From: Betaproteobacteria bacterium
GTDB taxonomy: Bacteria > Pseudomonadota > Gammaproteobacteria > Burkholderiales > SG8-39
Reading direction: 5' to 3'
DNA length: 47,763 nucleotides
Assembly (NCBI GenBank): GCA_004297625.1
Contig: SCTY01000046.1
Location: 1 to 47,763 of the forward strand
Both the position numbers and the translations under genes were made by a program. The notes below the pieces were generated by a model. That model was given only the letters and a program-made list of their open reading frames with translations, was not told the DNA's origin and did not search any database. Of the stretch, positions 6,763 to 15,327 are shown piece by piece (position 1 is the stretch's first letter; the number at the start of each line of letters is the position of its first letter).

Positions 6763-8688
6763 TCACTCCTTCAGCGTCAGCAACGCGTCCACCGCGATCA
6801 CCCCATCGCCTTTCACCAGGAGCGGGTTGATCTCCGCTTCGGCCACGGGCCGGCCGGGCAGCAAGGCCAGCGTGGAAACCCTTGCGATTGCGTGCGCGAG
6901 CGCCGCCACGTCCCCGGGCGGAAGATTGCGGTAGCCGCGAAGCACCGCGAGACCTTTCACTTCCGAGATCATGCGGGCGGCTTCCGCTTCGCCGACCGGA
7001 GCGATGCGCAGCGAGAAATCGCGGTACAGCTCCGCAAGGATGCCGCCCGCGCCGACGAGAATCAGCGGCCCGACCACCGGGTCGTCCCGGTAGCCGACGA
7101 TCGCTTCGGCAAGGCCTGCGTGCATCTTCTGCACGAGGACCGGGCCGCCGCCGAGCGCGCGGACTGCCGCGTCGAATTCTTGCCGGTCTTTAATGTTCAG
7201 CCGTACCCCGCGCTGCTCCGTCTTGTGCGTGACGCCCGCGATCTTCACCGCGACCGGGTACTCGATGGTATGCGCATGGTCCGGCGGCTCGGCGATCCGG
7301 TTCTCGGCCACCGGCACCCCGAGCGCGGAAAAAAAGCCAAAGGCATCGCCTGCCGGCGTGCGCGGTGGCGCCGACCGCGGCGTCTCGCGCGGCGAGCGCC
7401 AGGCAAGGTAAGCCGCCAGCGCATCGGCGCACGCTTCGGGCGTGCGGAACGCGGCAATACCGTGCTGCGCGCATAGCGCGAGCGAGCGGTCAGCCTGCGG
7501 GGTAAAAAATGCGGCGACCGGCTTCGCTTCCCGTCTAGTTTTTAAAATGGGATCCACTGCAAGCTGCGGGTGAAACTGAGCCGAAGAGCCGACGGCCGCG
7601 AGCACTGCATCGCAGTCCGGGGCTGCGAGCAGGCGCTCGAGCGTCTCGCCATAGCTTGCCTGCGTGGCGGTCATCGTCAGATCGTTCATCGAGGCGAGCT
7701 CGACGCCCAGCATGCCGAGCCGGTCGACGACGCTCGCCGCGCCGCCGCCGGTGGTCGTCACTACCGCCACCCGCCCCGGGCGCGACAAATCCGGCGGGCG
7801 GCGGCCGCGGAGCAAGGGCGCGATCTCGATCAGGGTCTCGAGCAAGTCGACGCGCGCGATGCCGCAAGCGCGGAAATAAGCGTCCAGCGCCGCGTCGCTG
7901 CCGGCGAGCGCGCCGGTGTGCGAGCGCGCGAGCGCCTCGCCGAGCGCCGAGCGGCCGAGCTTGTAGGCCACGACCGGCTTGCCGCGCGAATGGGCGCGGC
8001 GCGCAGCGGCGGCGAGCTTTTCGGCGTTGCGCACGGTTTCGAGGAACAGCAGGATGACTTGCGTATCGGGGTCGTCCGCGAGCAGCTCGACGAGCTCGCC
8101 CACGCCGAGGTCGGCCTCGTTGCCGATGGAGACGAGCTTCGCGAAGCCCAGACCGCGGGCCGCGCCGCGCGAGAGCATCGTGCCGAGCATCGTGCCGCTC
8201 TGCGACACCACGCTCGTCGCGCCGGCGGGCAGCGCGTCCATGTCGAGCACGGCGTTGACGCTCAGCGCGAGACGCCCCGGCACGTCGATCACGCCCATGC
8301 TGTTCGGGCCGAGCAGGCGCACGCCGAGGGATCTTGCGCGTTCGACGAGCTTTCTCTGGCGCTCGGCGCCGCCGAGACCTGCATCGGCGAAGCCGTCGCT
8401 GAAGACGCTCGCCAGCGGAACGCCTTTGCGCCCGCACTCCTCCAGCGCGCGTTCCACGTCGTCGATCATGATCAACGCATGGTCGATCTCGCCGGGTACC
8501 GCGTCCAGCGATTGAAAGGCCTTCTCACCCAGCACTTCGGTTCGGTGCGGGTTGACCGGCACGACGCGGCCGGCATAGCCGTGCTTGCGAAGATAGCGCT
8601 GCGGGCGCGCGGTGTTTTTCGTTGCGTCGCCCGAAGCGCCGACCAGCGCCACCGCGCGGGGCGCGAACAACGCCCGCGCCAGGTGCAT
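6763..8688 (-). CDS. ADP-forming acyl-CoA synthetase (acetate--CoA ligase family)
   Basis: The 641-residue protein joins an N-terminal CoA-binding Rossmann domain (ALVGASGDATKN, VPVNPHR), two succinyl-CoA-synthetase-like flavodoxin domains, and a C-terminal ATP-grasp domain (residues about 430-640, with AVKIAGVTHKTEQRGV and AEINPLLV). The RSHTGALAGSD motif is conserved in this family. Such enzymes convert an organic acid, CoA and ATP into acyl-CoA with ADP and phosphate. The ATG at 8688 is preceded by AAGGA and by no conserved sequence upstream, so the longer open frame is not used. It is tightly linked to the acyl-CoA dehydrogenase gene, suggesting activation followed by oxidation of the same acid. 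Confidence 0.9.
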   Translation of the reverse strand: MHLARALFAPRAVALVGASGDATKNTARPQRYLRKHGYAGRVVPVNPHRTEVLGEKAFQSLDAVPGEIDHALIMIDDVERALEECGRKGVPLASVFSDGFADAGLGGAERQRKLVERARSLGVRLLGPNSMGVIDVPGRLALSVNAVLDMDALPAGATSVVSQSGTMLGTMLSRGAARGLGFAKLVSIGNEADLGVGELVELLADDPDTQVILLFLETVRNAEKLAAAARRAHSRGKPVVAYKLGRSALGEALARSHTGALAGSDAALDAYFRACGIARVDLLETLIEIAPLLRGRRPPDLSRPGRVAVVTTTGGGAASVVDRLGMLGVELASMNDLTMTATQASYGETLERLLAAPDCDAVLAAVGSSAQFHPQLAVDPILKTRREAKPVAAFFTPQADRSLALCAQHGIAAFRTPEACADALAAYLAWRSPRETPRSAPPRTPAGDAFGFFSALGVPVAENRIAEPPDHAHTIEYPVAVKIAGVTHKTEQRGVRLNIKDRQEFDAAVRALGGGPVLVQKMHAGLAEAIVGYRDDPVVGPLILVGAGGILAELYRDFSLRIAPVGEAEAARMISEVKGLAVLRGYRNLPPGDVAALAHAIARVSTLALLPGRPVAEAEINPLLVKGDGVIAVDALLTLKE

Positions 8689-8742
8689 TATTCCTTGTCC
8701 TTCCGCACTCGGGAAATCTAACATGTAGGTAGAGGGATAGTC

Positions 8743-8985
8743 ATGGACCTTGCGAAGAAGCCGAAGCCGAGCGGCGTGTGCAATCTGTGCAATGCACCGA
8801 CCGACCGGCGCGAGGCGCTGAACCAGCGTTGCAGCCTGGTGGTGAACGGCAGGCGCTGCTCCGGAACGATCAAGAGCGCGGTAAACGCGCTGTGGGACGA
8901 GTGCGAGTCCTGCCATGCCACCGGCAAGGTCGGCACGCAGGAATGCACCGAGTGCAAAGGCTTCGGCTGGAAGATTTACGCCTGA
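8743..8985 (+). CDS. Small zinc-ribbon protein with DnaJ-like CxxCxGxG motif
   Basis: This 80-residue basic protein has four cysteine pairs: CNLC, a spaced C..C in RCSLVVNGRRC, CESCHATGKVG and CTECKGFGW. The last two resemble the zinc-finger repeats of DnaJ (CxxCxGxG), so I predict two zinc sites. It lacks a J domain and is not a chaperone homologue overall. A weak GAGGG precedes the ATG. It is divergent from the acyl-CoA synthetase gene, with 54 bases between the starts. Its partner, nucleic acid or protein, is unknown. Confidence 0.7.
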   Translation: MDLAKKPKPSGVCNLCNAPTDRREALNQRCSLVVNGRRCSGTIKSAVNALWDECESCHATGKVGTQECTECKGFGWKIYA

Positions 8986-9006
8986 AAACCAAAAGCGGGG
9001 AGAACG

Positions 9007-9264
9007 ATGAGCGCGCAGAACCCGTACGTCGCGCCGCGTGCAGCGGTCGGCGACGCGCTGTCCGCGGCGATCGGCGAGATCGGGATATTTGCCGCTTATG
9101 CGGCGATCTTCGTGATTTCGATCATGCTCACGATCCAGCGCAGCCATGACTTCAACACCACCGGACGGCTCGCGATCCCCGGCCTCGTGCCGCTGGTGAA
9201 CCTGGTCTTCCGGGCCATCCCGGCCTACATGCAATACGTCAAGCGCGCCGAGCAGCGGAAGTAG
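9007..9264 (+). CDS. DUF805-like membrane protein, shortened
   Basis: The 85-residue product starts with MSAQNPYVAPRAAVGD, the usual opening of betaproteobacterial DUF805 proteins, and has the family signature QRSHDFNTTGRLAIPGLVPLVNLVF. Full-length relatives are roughly 130-160 residues with about four membrane helices. Here the first helices appear missing after residue 23, and the segment before AYMQYVKRAEQRK also seems shortened. The reading frame is kept, so it could still make a two-helix protein. A ribosome binding site (GGGGAGAACG) precedes the start. Its last 26 bases overlap the end of the convergent glyoxalase-fold gene. Confidence 0.6.
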   Translation: MSAQNPYVAPRAAVGDALSAAIGEIGIFAAYAAIFVISIMLTIQRSHDFNTTGRLAIPGLVPLVNLVFRAIPAYMQYVKRAEQRK

Positions 9265-9739
9265 CCTTGTCCTGCTGCCACTCCTCGAGCTTGCGGCGCG
9301 CCTGGTTCGCTGCCGGATCCATCGCGCGCTCGTGGTTCTCGCGCTTCGCGGTGAGCTCGATCACGTAGCCGTTCGGATCGCGGAAGTAGATCGAGTCGAT
9401 GAAGCCGTGGTCCGAGATGCCGCGCGTCTCGACGCCGGCGCGCTTGCCCTTCTCGAACATCGCGCGCAAATCGGCCTGGCTGACCTCGAGCGCGATGTGC
9501 AGGTCGTAGTCGTGCTGCGGCTTGAACTCGAAGGGCATGTCGGGCGCCTCGAAGAACGCGAGGCAGGAGCCGTCGTCCATGCGGTAGAACGTGTGCAGCG
9601 TGTCGGTCTCGCGCCCGCTCTTCGACTCGCTGATGCGCAGCGACTGCGCGAGCGGCAGTCCGAGGAAGTCCTCGTAGAAGCGGCGCGTCTGTTCGGAGTC
9701 GCGGCAGCGGTACGCGTTGTGATGCAGCCCCTTGATCAT
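9239..9739 (-). CDS. VOC (glyoxalase/bleomycin-resistance/dioxygenase) protein
   Basis: The 166-residue protein has two beta-alpha-beta-beta-beta modules of the vicinal oxygen chelate fold: LHHNAYRCRDSEQTRRFYEDFLGLPL and DYDLHIALEVSQADL...YFRDPNGYVIELT. Candidate metal ligands are the N-terminal histidine pair, the histidine in DLHIAL and the glutamate in YVIELT. The last 25 residues are charged and helical. The reaction is unknown; extradiol dioxygenase-like or isomerase chemistry is possible. Its ATG overlaps the GST stop codon (ATGA), so translation is coupled to the upstream GST and both may act on the same conjugated or aromatic substrate. Confidence 0.85.
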   Translation of the reverse strand: MIKGLHHNAYRCRDSEQTRRFYEDFLGLPLAQSLRISESKSGRETDTLHTFYRMDDGSCLAFFEAPDMPFEFKPQHDYDLHIALEVSQADLRAMFEKGKRAGVETRGISDHGFIDSIYFRDPNGYVIELTAKRENHERAMDPAANQARRKLEEWQQDKATSAARRA

Positions 9740-10410
9740 AGGGTGGCGAACGGCTGATCTTTCAGCGCATCGCGGAAGCCGTAGAACACCTCGTTCACCT
9801 TGGCCCAGCTGCGCAGCTTCTTCATGTTGTCGAGCCAGCGGTGCACGTTCGGATAAGCGCCGAAATCCATGCGGATGATCTCGCCGACCGACACGAAGCC
9901 CGCGCCGAGGTAGTCGGCGAGGGTGATCCTCTCGCCGCACAGGTAGTTGGCGCGCGCGCCGAGCCAGTGCTGGTCGAGGATCTTCAGCCAGTTCTGCGCG
10001 CGCTCCTTGGACCACTCGAGGCACGCTTGCTGCGCCGCGTCGGTGGGACGCTTGTTGTTCGGGAAGATCTGCGGGTAGATGAAGCCGTAGCCGTACTCGC
10101 GGTAGAACTGGGTATTGAGCCAGTCCATCATCTCGTTTACCTTGGCGCGTTGCTTGAGATCCTTGGGGTACGCGGGCGAGCCGATCTTGTCGGCGAGGTA
10201 CTTGAGGATCGCCGAGCTTTCGGTGAGCCGGAAGCCTTCGTCCTCGAGCACCGGCACTTGCCGGTTCGGGTTGAGGGTGGTGAACGGCGGCTTGTAATGC
10301 TCGCCTTTCATGAGGTCGACGACGATCTCGTCCACGGGAATGTTGTTTTCGGCGATGAACAGGCGCACGGGACGGCTCGTCATCGAGACGGGATGCATGT
10401 AGAGCTTCAT
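9736..10410 (-). CDS. Glutathione S-transferase family protein
   Basis: The 224-residue protein has an N-terminal thioredoxin-like domain (MKLYMHPVSMTSRPVRLFIAENN) with the cis-proline and glutathione-binding segment NRQVPVLEDEGFRLTESSAI. An all-helical C-terminal domain follows, containing ERITLADYLGAGFV. The pattern is theta/beta-like, with the catalytic serine or tyrosine in the first ten residues. It would conjugate glutathione to an electrophile or act in aromatic-ring metabolism. A strong GAGGAGG ribosome binding site precedes the ATG. The stop overlaps the start of the VOC gene. It is divergent from the MFS transporter. Confidence 0.9.
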   Translation of the reverse strand: MKLYMHPVSMTSRPVRLFIAENNIPVDEIVVDLMKGEHYKPPFTTLNPNRQVPVLEDEGFRLTESSAILKYLADKIGSPAYPKDLKQRAKVNEMMDWLNTQFYREYGYGFIYPQIFPNNKRPTDAAQQACLEWSKERAQNWLKILDQHWLGARANYLCGERITLADYLGAGFVSVGEIIRMDFGAYPNVHRWLDNMKKLRSWAKVNEVFYGFRDALKDQPFATL

Positions 10411-10474
10411 AGGATCCTCCTCAGGTAGCGGTTAGTGTAACGAACGGCGAATCGAAACGACAGTCGTACAGAGC

Positions 10475-11893
10475 GTGAGCCCGGCCCCCGTTTCCAGCGA
10501 TATCCCTGCCCGGCTCGACCGCCTGCCCTGGTCCGGCTGGCACTGGCGCGCGGTCATCGCGCTCGGCGTAAGCTGGCTGCTCGACGGGCTCGAGGTCACG
10601 GTGGTGGGCTCGCTCGGCCCGGCGCTGCAGCGCGACGACACGCTCGGCCTCAGCGCCGAGCAGATCGGCTGGGCAGCCTCCGCCTATATCGGCGGCGCGG
10701 TGCTCGGCGCGCTGTTTTTCGGCCGGCTCGCCGACCGCCTCGGGCGCAAGCGCATGTTTCTTGTCACGCTGGTGGTGTATCTCTTCGCCACCGTCCTCAC
10801 CGGCTTCACCTGGAACATCGCGTCGTTCGCCTTCTGCCGCTTCCTTACCGGCTTCGGCATCGGCGGCGAATACGCGGCTATAAACTCCGCGATCGACGAG
10901 CTGATTCCCGCGCGCCTGCGCGGCACGGTCGATCTCGCGATCAACGGCACCTTCTGGGTCGGCGCAGCGATCGGCGCCGCGCTCAGCATCGTTCTCCTGC
11001 ATCCGGGCTTCATCGGGCCGGAATGGGGCTGGCGCATCGCCTTCCTCATGGGCGGGATCCTGGGGGTCGCGATCCTCCTCGTGCGGCGCCATGTGCCCGA
11101 GAGCCCGCGCTGGCTGCTCACCCACGGGCGCTTCGAGGAGGCCGAGGCGGTGGTGCGCGACATAGAAGCAAAAGTGGGCGTATCCAAACCCGCGCAAGGC
11201 ACGCTCACCATGCGCGCCTTGCGCACCGTCGCCTGGCGCGACGTCGCGCACGTCATCGTGGTGCGCTATCGCAGCCGCGCCGTGCTCGGGCTCACCCTCA
11301 TGGCATCGCAGGCGTTTTTCTACAACGCGATCTTCTTCACCTACGCGCTCATGCTCACGCGCTTCTACGGCATCGGCGAGGACCGCGTCGGCTACTACAT
11401 CTTTCCCTTCGCGCTCGGCAACTTCCTCGGGCCGTTGCTTCTCGGGCGGCTGTTCGACGGCGTGGGCCGGCGCGCGATGATCGCCAGCACCTATGCCATA
11501 TCCGGCATTCTCCTCATCCTCACCGCTTATGCGTTCTACCGCGGCTTGCTTTCGGCCACCGCGCAGACCTTGTGCTGGTCGGTGATCTTCTTCGTCGCCT
11601 CGGCCGCCGCGAGCTCGGCGTATCTCACGGTGAGCGAGGTGTTCCCGCTCGAGATGCGCGCGGTCGCGATTTCGCTGTTCTATGCCGCCGGCACCGCGCT
11701 TGGCGGCTTCGCCGGCCCGCCGCTTTACGGCGCGATGATCGAGGGCGGCAGCCGCGGCGGGCTTTTCGCCGCCTACTCGCTCGCCGGCGTGATGATGTGC
11801 GGCGCCGCGCTCATCGCCTGGAAGCTCGGCGTCGACGCCGAGCGCCGCCCGCTCGAGGAAGTCTGTCCGCCGCTGGGGTCGACGGCCCCCTGA
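10475..11893 (+). CDS. MFS transporter, metabolite:H+ symporter type
   Basis: The 472-residue protein has about twelve membrane helices and the major facilitator signature GRLADRLGRKRMF between helices 2 and 3. It also has DRxxRR-like and PESPRWLL motifs shared with sugar and aromatic-acid permeases (AAHS/sugar-porter branch). Arg/Glu residues in GFGIGGEYAAINSAIDELIPARLRG fit that group. The start is a GTG at 10475. The substrate is not evident; the adjacent GST and VOC genes make an aromatic or organic acid a reasonable inference. The stop codon lies inside a palindromic repeat. Confidence 0.88.
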   Translation: MSPAPVSSDIPARLDRLPWSGWHWRAVIALGVSWLLDGLEVTVVGSLGPALQRDDTLGLSAEQIGWAASAYIGGAVLGALFFGRLADRLGRKRMFLVTLVVYLFATVLTGFTWNIASFAFCRFLTGFGIGGEYAAINSAIDELIPARLRGTVDLAINGTFWVGAAIGAALSIVLLHPGFIGPEWGWRIAFLMGGILGVAILLVRRHVPESPRWLLTHGRFEEAEAVVRDIEAKVGVSKPAQGTLTMRALRTVAWRDVAHVIVVRYRSRAVLGLTLMASQAFFYNAIFFTYALMLTRFYGIGEDRVGYYIFPFALGNFLGPLLLGRLFDGVGRRAMIASTYAISGILLILTAYAFYRGLLSATAQTLCWSVIFFVASAAASSAYLTVSEVFPLEMRAVAISLFYAAGTALGGFAGPPLYGAMIEGGSRGGLFAAYSLAGVMMCGAALIAWKLGVDAERRPLEEVCPPLGSTAP

Positions 11894-11927
11894 CAAGGGG
11901 GCAGTGAGCCGAAGGCGAACGGGGGTT
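11885..11927 (+). repeat. Palindromic repeat, full copy, plus orientation
   Basis: The element consists of CCCCCTGACAAGGGGG, a hairpin with a six-base-pair stem, followed by GAGCCGAAGGCGAACGGGGG, which holds a second small GCC-GAA-GGC hairpin. The TGA stop of the MFS gene lies within the first hairpin. A near-identical copy lies in inverted orientation at 12309-12354, on the other side of the DUF559 gene. Confidence 0.8.
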
Positions 11928-11933
11928 TCAGCT

Positions 11934-12257
11934 TTATGGGATAACCTCCGCGTTGGTAAAGCGCAGGATCCGGATGCCCTGGGCGGCCAGCGTTGCAGTT
12001 CTGGACGAGTCGTATTTTTCAGCGCGCTCGGTGAAGTGGCTGTCACCATCCAGCTCGATAACGAGTAAGCGCCGGGCGCAGTAGAAATCCGCGATATACC
12101 GCCCAAGCGGTTTCTGCCTAGTGAACCTCTCGGGATGTGAAGATAAGAATTCGTACCAAAGCTTTCGCTCCGCCGGGGTCGGGTCTCGTCGAAGCGCTTG
12201 GGCGCGCGCTTTGAGTCTGCGGCCATAACGGATGTATGGCGGCCGTGGACGGTCCAT
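11934..12257 (-). CDS. DUF559 endonuclease-domain protein
   Basis: The 107-residue protein is a DUF559 member (PD-(D/E)XK / Vsr-like fold). It has the family's LRRDPTPAERKLWYEFLSS helix, then FTRQKPLGRYIADFYCARRLLVIELDGDSH with the predicted catalytic Asp, Glu and Asp residues, and a terminal GIRILRFTNAEV. Usual members run about ten residues further; here the protein stops at VIP, seven bases before a palindromic repeat. No clear ribosome binding site is seen. It is flanked on both sides by inverted copies of the same repeat. The DNA target and biological role of the family are poorly known; a mobile, self-spreading gene is one possibility. Confidence 0.85.
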   Translation of the reverse strand: MDRPRPPYIRYGRRLKARAQALRRDPTPAERKLWYEFLSSHPERFTRQKPLGRYIADFYCARRLLVIELDGDSHFTERAEKYDSSRTATLAAQGIRILRFTNAEVIP

Positions 12258-12308
12258 GCAAAACCAAACGATCGACACGGAAAGCCGTGCACAAGCCCGC
12301 CAAAAACC

Positions 12309-12354
12309 AACCCCCCGCTCGCCTCCGGCTCGCGACCCCCTTGTCAGGGGGTCA
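12309..12354 (-). repeat. Palindromic repeat, full copy, minus orientation
   Basis: Read on the minus strand the element is CCCCCTGACAAGGGGG, two to three variable bases, then CGAGCCGGAGGCGAGCGGGG. It matches the 11885-11927 copy at nearly all positions. The loop of the second hairpin differs (GGA for GAA) while the GCC/GGC stem is kept. With that copy it forms an inverted pair around the DUF559 gene. It also separates that gene from the histidine kinase stop. Confidence 0.8.
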
Positions 12355-12367
12355 TGCCCTCGTGCGT

Positions 12368-15256
12368 TCAGCGGAAATCGTGGTCCGTCCCTGTTTTCAG
12401 GGGCGGGGGTTCCCTGACGATGGCGCGGATGGCGGCGATGAGCTTGTCGGCGTCGACGGGCTTGTCGACGCGCTCGGTGAAGCCCGCGGCGCGCAGCCGC
12501 TCGCGCTCGACCTGGGTGAAGGCGGTGAGCGCCACCGCGGGCGTCGGCGGATCGATGCCGCGCGTCACTTCGAGCGAGCGCACGCGCCGCAAGGTCTCGA
12601 ACCCGTCCTCGTCGGGCATCGCAAGGTCGAGAAGCAGCAGATCGGGTCGCTCCGCCGCGCCCTTGCGCTCGAGCGCGGCGACGAGCTCGCGCCCCGAGCC
12701 GAAGCTCTCGACCGCGGCGCCGGCCTGGCGCAGCGTGAGCGCGACCACTTCGTGCGCGTCCGGCTCGTCGTCCGCGATCCATACGCCGATTCCGGCGAGC
12801 GCACCTTCGGTTTGCGCGCGCTTGCGCTCGGGGCGCGCGCCGATCGCCGCGAGCGCCGCGGAAAGCGGCGCGGCGGGCAGGTCGACCGTGAAGGTGGCGC
12901 CCTTGCCGAGCCCGGGGCTGTCGGCGCGCACCTGCCCGCCATGCAGAAGCGCGATATGGCGCACCAGCGCGAGGCCGATGCCGAGGCCGCCGGCGCGCCT
13001 TGCCGAGGTGGTGTCGGCTTGAGTGAAGCGATCGAAGACGTGCGGCAGGAACTCCGGCGCGATGCCCTGCCCGTTGTCGCGCACCACGAGCTGCACGCGC
13101 TCGCCGTTCTTCAGCAGCGAGGTGTGCACCCGCCCCTTCTCGGGGGTGAACTTCACCGCGTTGGAAAGCAGGTTCGAGGCGAGCTGTTGCAGCCGGCCCG
13201 GGTCGCCCACCACCATGACGCCCGCATCGCCCGGCGTGAAGCGCAGCTCGATTTCCTTCGCCGCCGCGCCGGGCCGCGCCGCCTCGAGCGCCGCGTTGAC
13301 GATCTCGGCGAGATTCACTACGCGCCGCTCGATATTGAGCTTGCCGCTCACGATGCGCGAGGTGTCGAGCAGGTCGTCGATGAGCCGGGTCTGGTGGTCG
13401 ACGTTGCGCTTGATCGCCTTGGCCGCGCGCTCGACAAGCTGCGCCTCGAGCGGCCGGGTCGTGGCGAGCAGATGGCTCCAGCCGCGCAGCGCGTTCAGCG
13501 GCGAGCGCAGCTCGTGCGACACGATGGCGAGGAACTCGTCCTTCGCCCGGTTCGCGCGCTCGGCCTCCGCGCGCAGGCGCTGCTCGGCGACGACCAGCTT
13601 CTCGAGCTCGCGCTGCGCGTTCTTGCGCTCGGTGATGTCGGTCGCCACGCCGATCAGGCCGATGATGCGGCCCTGCTCGTCGCGCAGCGGGGCCTTGGTC
13701 GTGAGATAGGTGTTCCGGTTGATCGTCTCCTCGATGATCATCGCCTCGCCGGCCTCGAGCACCAGGCGCTCCTTGTCGTCCAGGCCGACGGTTTCCTCTT
13801 CGTGCTTGCCCATCGCCTTGATCCACGCGGGGTTGGCCATCAGGGTGCGGCCCTGCCGGTCCTTCGCGAAGATGAGGTCCGGCGTGCTCGTGGTGATCGC
13901 GTTGAGCAGCGCGTTGCGCTCGCGCAGCGCGGCGCTCGCGCGCTCGAGCGCGGCGGTGCGCCGGATCACGCGCTGGTCGAGCTCGGTGTACGCCTCGCGC
14001 ATCGCGCGCTCGGCCTGGCGCTGCACCGCCGCCTCGCGCAGCACGATCACCGCGCCGGCGAGACCCTCGGCGGCGTCGACGATCGGCGCGGCGTTGACGT
14101 CTACCGGATGCACCGAGCCGTCGCGCGCCCGCAGCGCCGGCTCGCCGCCCGCCGCCGCCGCGCTGCGCTTGGTAAGCGCGGCGTGCAACGGAGATTCGAC
14201 CGCCTTGCCGTCGCGCTCGTCGAAGAGCGGAAGCAACTCGTCGACCGGACGCCCCGCCGCCTCGGCGGCGCGCCAGCCGGTGAGCCGCTGCGCCGCCGCG
14301 TTGAGGAACCTCACGCGCCCGGCGCCGTCGGTCGCGATCACGCCGTCGCCGATGCTCGCCAGCGTGACCTGCAGCCATTCGCGCTGCTCGTCGGCCTGCT
14401 CCTCCGCCTGCGCGCGCTGCGCGGCGATGCGATCGAGCGTGCGCGCGACCCACAGCACCAGCGCGCTGAACGACGCGATCATCAGCAGCGTGAACAGCGA
14501 CATGCCGAACGCTTCGCTGAACAGGCCTTCGCGCTCGGCGAAAAGGCGCATCCAGCCGACCGCCATCGGCACGAAGAAGGCGGCCGGCAGCAGCCAGCGC
14601 GTCACGACCGCGCCGGTGCGCTTGCTGGAGAGCGTCTCGACGAGCCACGGGCTCGGGCGCGCGGCGGCGAGCGCGAGCGCGGCGAGCAGCGCGGCGACCG
14701 CGCCGGGCGCCGACAGGCCGAGGAGCGGCGCGCCGATATCGAAGCGCAGCACGCGCAGGCTGGCGCCGAGCAGCGCGAAGAACGCCACCACGCCGATCGT
14801 GCCGGCGGCGAGCCCGTTGGCGGAGAGCCCGAAGATCCGCCAGTCGCGCGCGAGCGGCGTTATAACCGCGAGCAGCAGCAGCACGATGCAGGCCACCGGC
14901 GACATCGCAGCGAGCCCGAAGCTCATGCCGAGCGGCACGCCGCTCATGCCCTCGACGAAGCCGAACAGCCCGATGGCGGCGGCGACCGCGGCGGCGCTGT
15001 AGGCGGCGCGGCGGTTGCGGGGGTCCTTGCGCTGCGAGGCGTAGAAGCTCGCGGCGAGAAGCAGGAAGGCGAGCGCCTCGGCGGGCGGCATGGGCGCGAA
15101 ATCCGCGCCGAGGTCGCGCAGCCGCGGCACGCGCAGCGCCCAGCCCCACAACGCGAACGCGGCGATGAACGCAGCGGTGCCGTAGGCGCCGTGCGCGATG
15201 CGGCCCAGCCGAGCGAGCAGCGGCGGTTGCAGCGTGGCAGCGGAAGGGGCGCTCAT
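12368..15256 (-). CDS. Membrane-bound hybrid histidine kinase with PAS and receiver domains
   Basis: From the ATG at 15256 the product is 962 residues. About eight hydrophobic helices (residues 25-275) form an integral-membrane sensor. Two PAS domains follow (about 295-410 and 450-545, the second ending TDITERKNAQ), then a HisKA domain with His581 in SHELRSPLNALRGW. An ATPase domain follows (NLLSNAVKF, DNGQGIAPE, GGLGIGLALV). A C-terminal receiver (825-950) has Asp877 in LLLLDLAMPDEDG. It should autophosphorylate and pass phosphate to its receiver or a partner. The nearby sigma54-dependent response regulator is the obvious candidate, but this is inference. A start 36 bases upstream is also possible. 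I find no sigma54-type promoter before this gene. Confidence 0.92.
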   Translation of the reverse strand: MSAPSAATLQPPLLARLGRIAHGAYGTAAFIAAFALWGWALRVPRLRDLGADFAPMPPAEALAFLLLAASFYASQRKDPRNRRAAYSAAAVAAAIGLFGFVEGMSGVPLGMSFGLAAMSPVACIVLLLLAVITPLARDWRIFGLSANGLAAGTIGVVAFFALLGASLRVLRFDIGAPLLGLSAPGAVAALLAALALAAARPSPWLVETLSSKRTGAVVTRWLLPAAFFVPMAVGWMRLFAEREGLFSEAFGMSLFTLLMIASFSALVLWVARTLDRIAAQRAQAEEQADEQREWLQVTLASIGDGVIATDGAGRVRFLNAAAQRLTGWRAAEAAGRPVDELLPLFDERDGKAVESPLHAALTKRSAAAAGGEPALRARDGSVHPVDVNAAPIVDAAEGLAGAVIVLREAAVQRQAERAMREAYTELDQRVIRRTAALERASAALRERNALLNAITTSTPDLIFAKDRQGRTLMANPAWIKAMGKHEEETVGLDDKERLVLEAGEAMIIEETINRNTYLTTKAPLRDEQGRIIGLIGVATDITERKNAQRELEKLVVAEQRLRAEAERANRAKDEFLAIVSHELRSPLNALRGWSHLLATTRPLEAQLVERAAKAIKRNVDHQTRLIDDLLDTSRIVSGKLNIERRVVNLAEIVNAALEAARPGAAAKEIELRFTPGDAGVMVVGDPGRLQQLASNLLSNAVKFTPEKGRVHTSLLKNGERVQLVVRDNGQGIAPEFLPHVFDRFTQADTTSARRAGGLGIGLALVRHIALLHGGQVRADSPGLGKGATFTVDLPAAPLSAALAAIGARPERKRAQTEGALAGIGVWIADDEPDAHEVVALTLRQAGAAVESFGSGRELVAALERKGAAERPDLLLLDLAMPDEDGFETLRRVRSLEVTRGIDPPTPAVALTAFTQVERERLRAAGFTERVDKPVDADKLIAAIRAIVREPPPLKTGTDHDFR

Positions 15257-15327
15257 GCCTGTTCCGAAAATAGCTCCCCCTTCGCCGAGCATTCTATCGG
15301 CGAGTTTGGGCCGAGTGGCTGTCGCCT

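Noticed and set aside
8689..9234. N-terminal extension of the acyl-CoA synthetase
   Set aside because: The extension overlaps two divergent small genes and has no family similarity; the protein starts at MHLARALFAPRAVALVG with its own ribosome binding site.
11934..15149. Long minus-strand frame joining the DUF559 gene to a large upstream protein
   Set aside because: Only the last 107 residues are DUF559; the rest is Arg/Ala-rich out-of-frame reading of the kinase gene and repeat.
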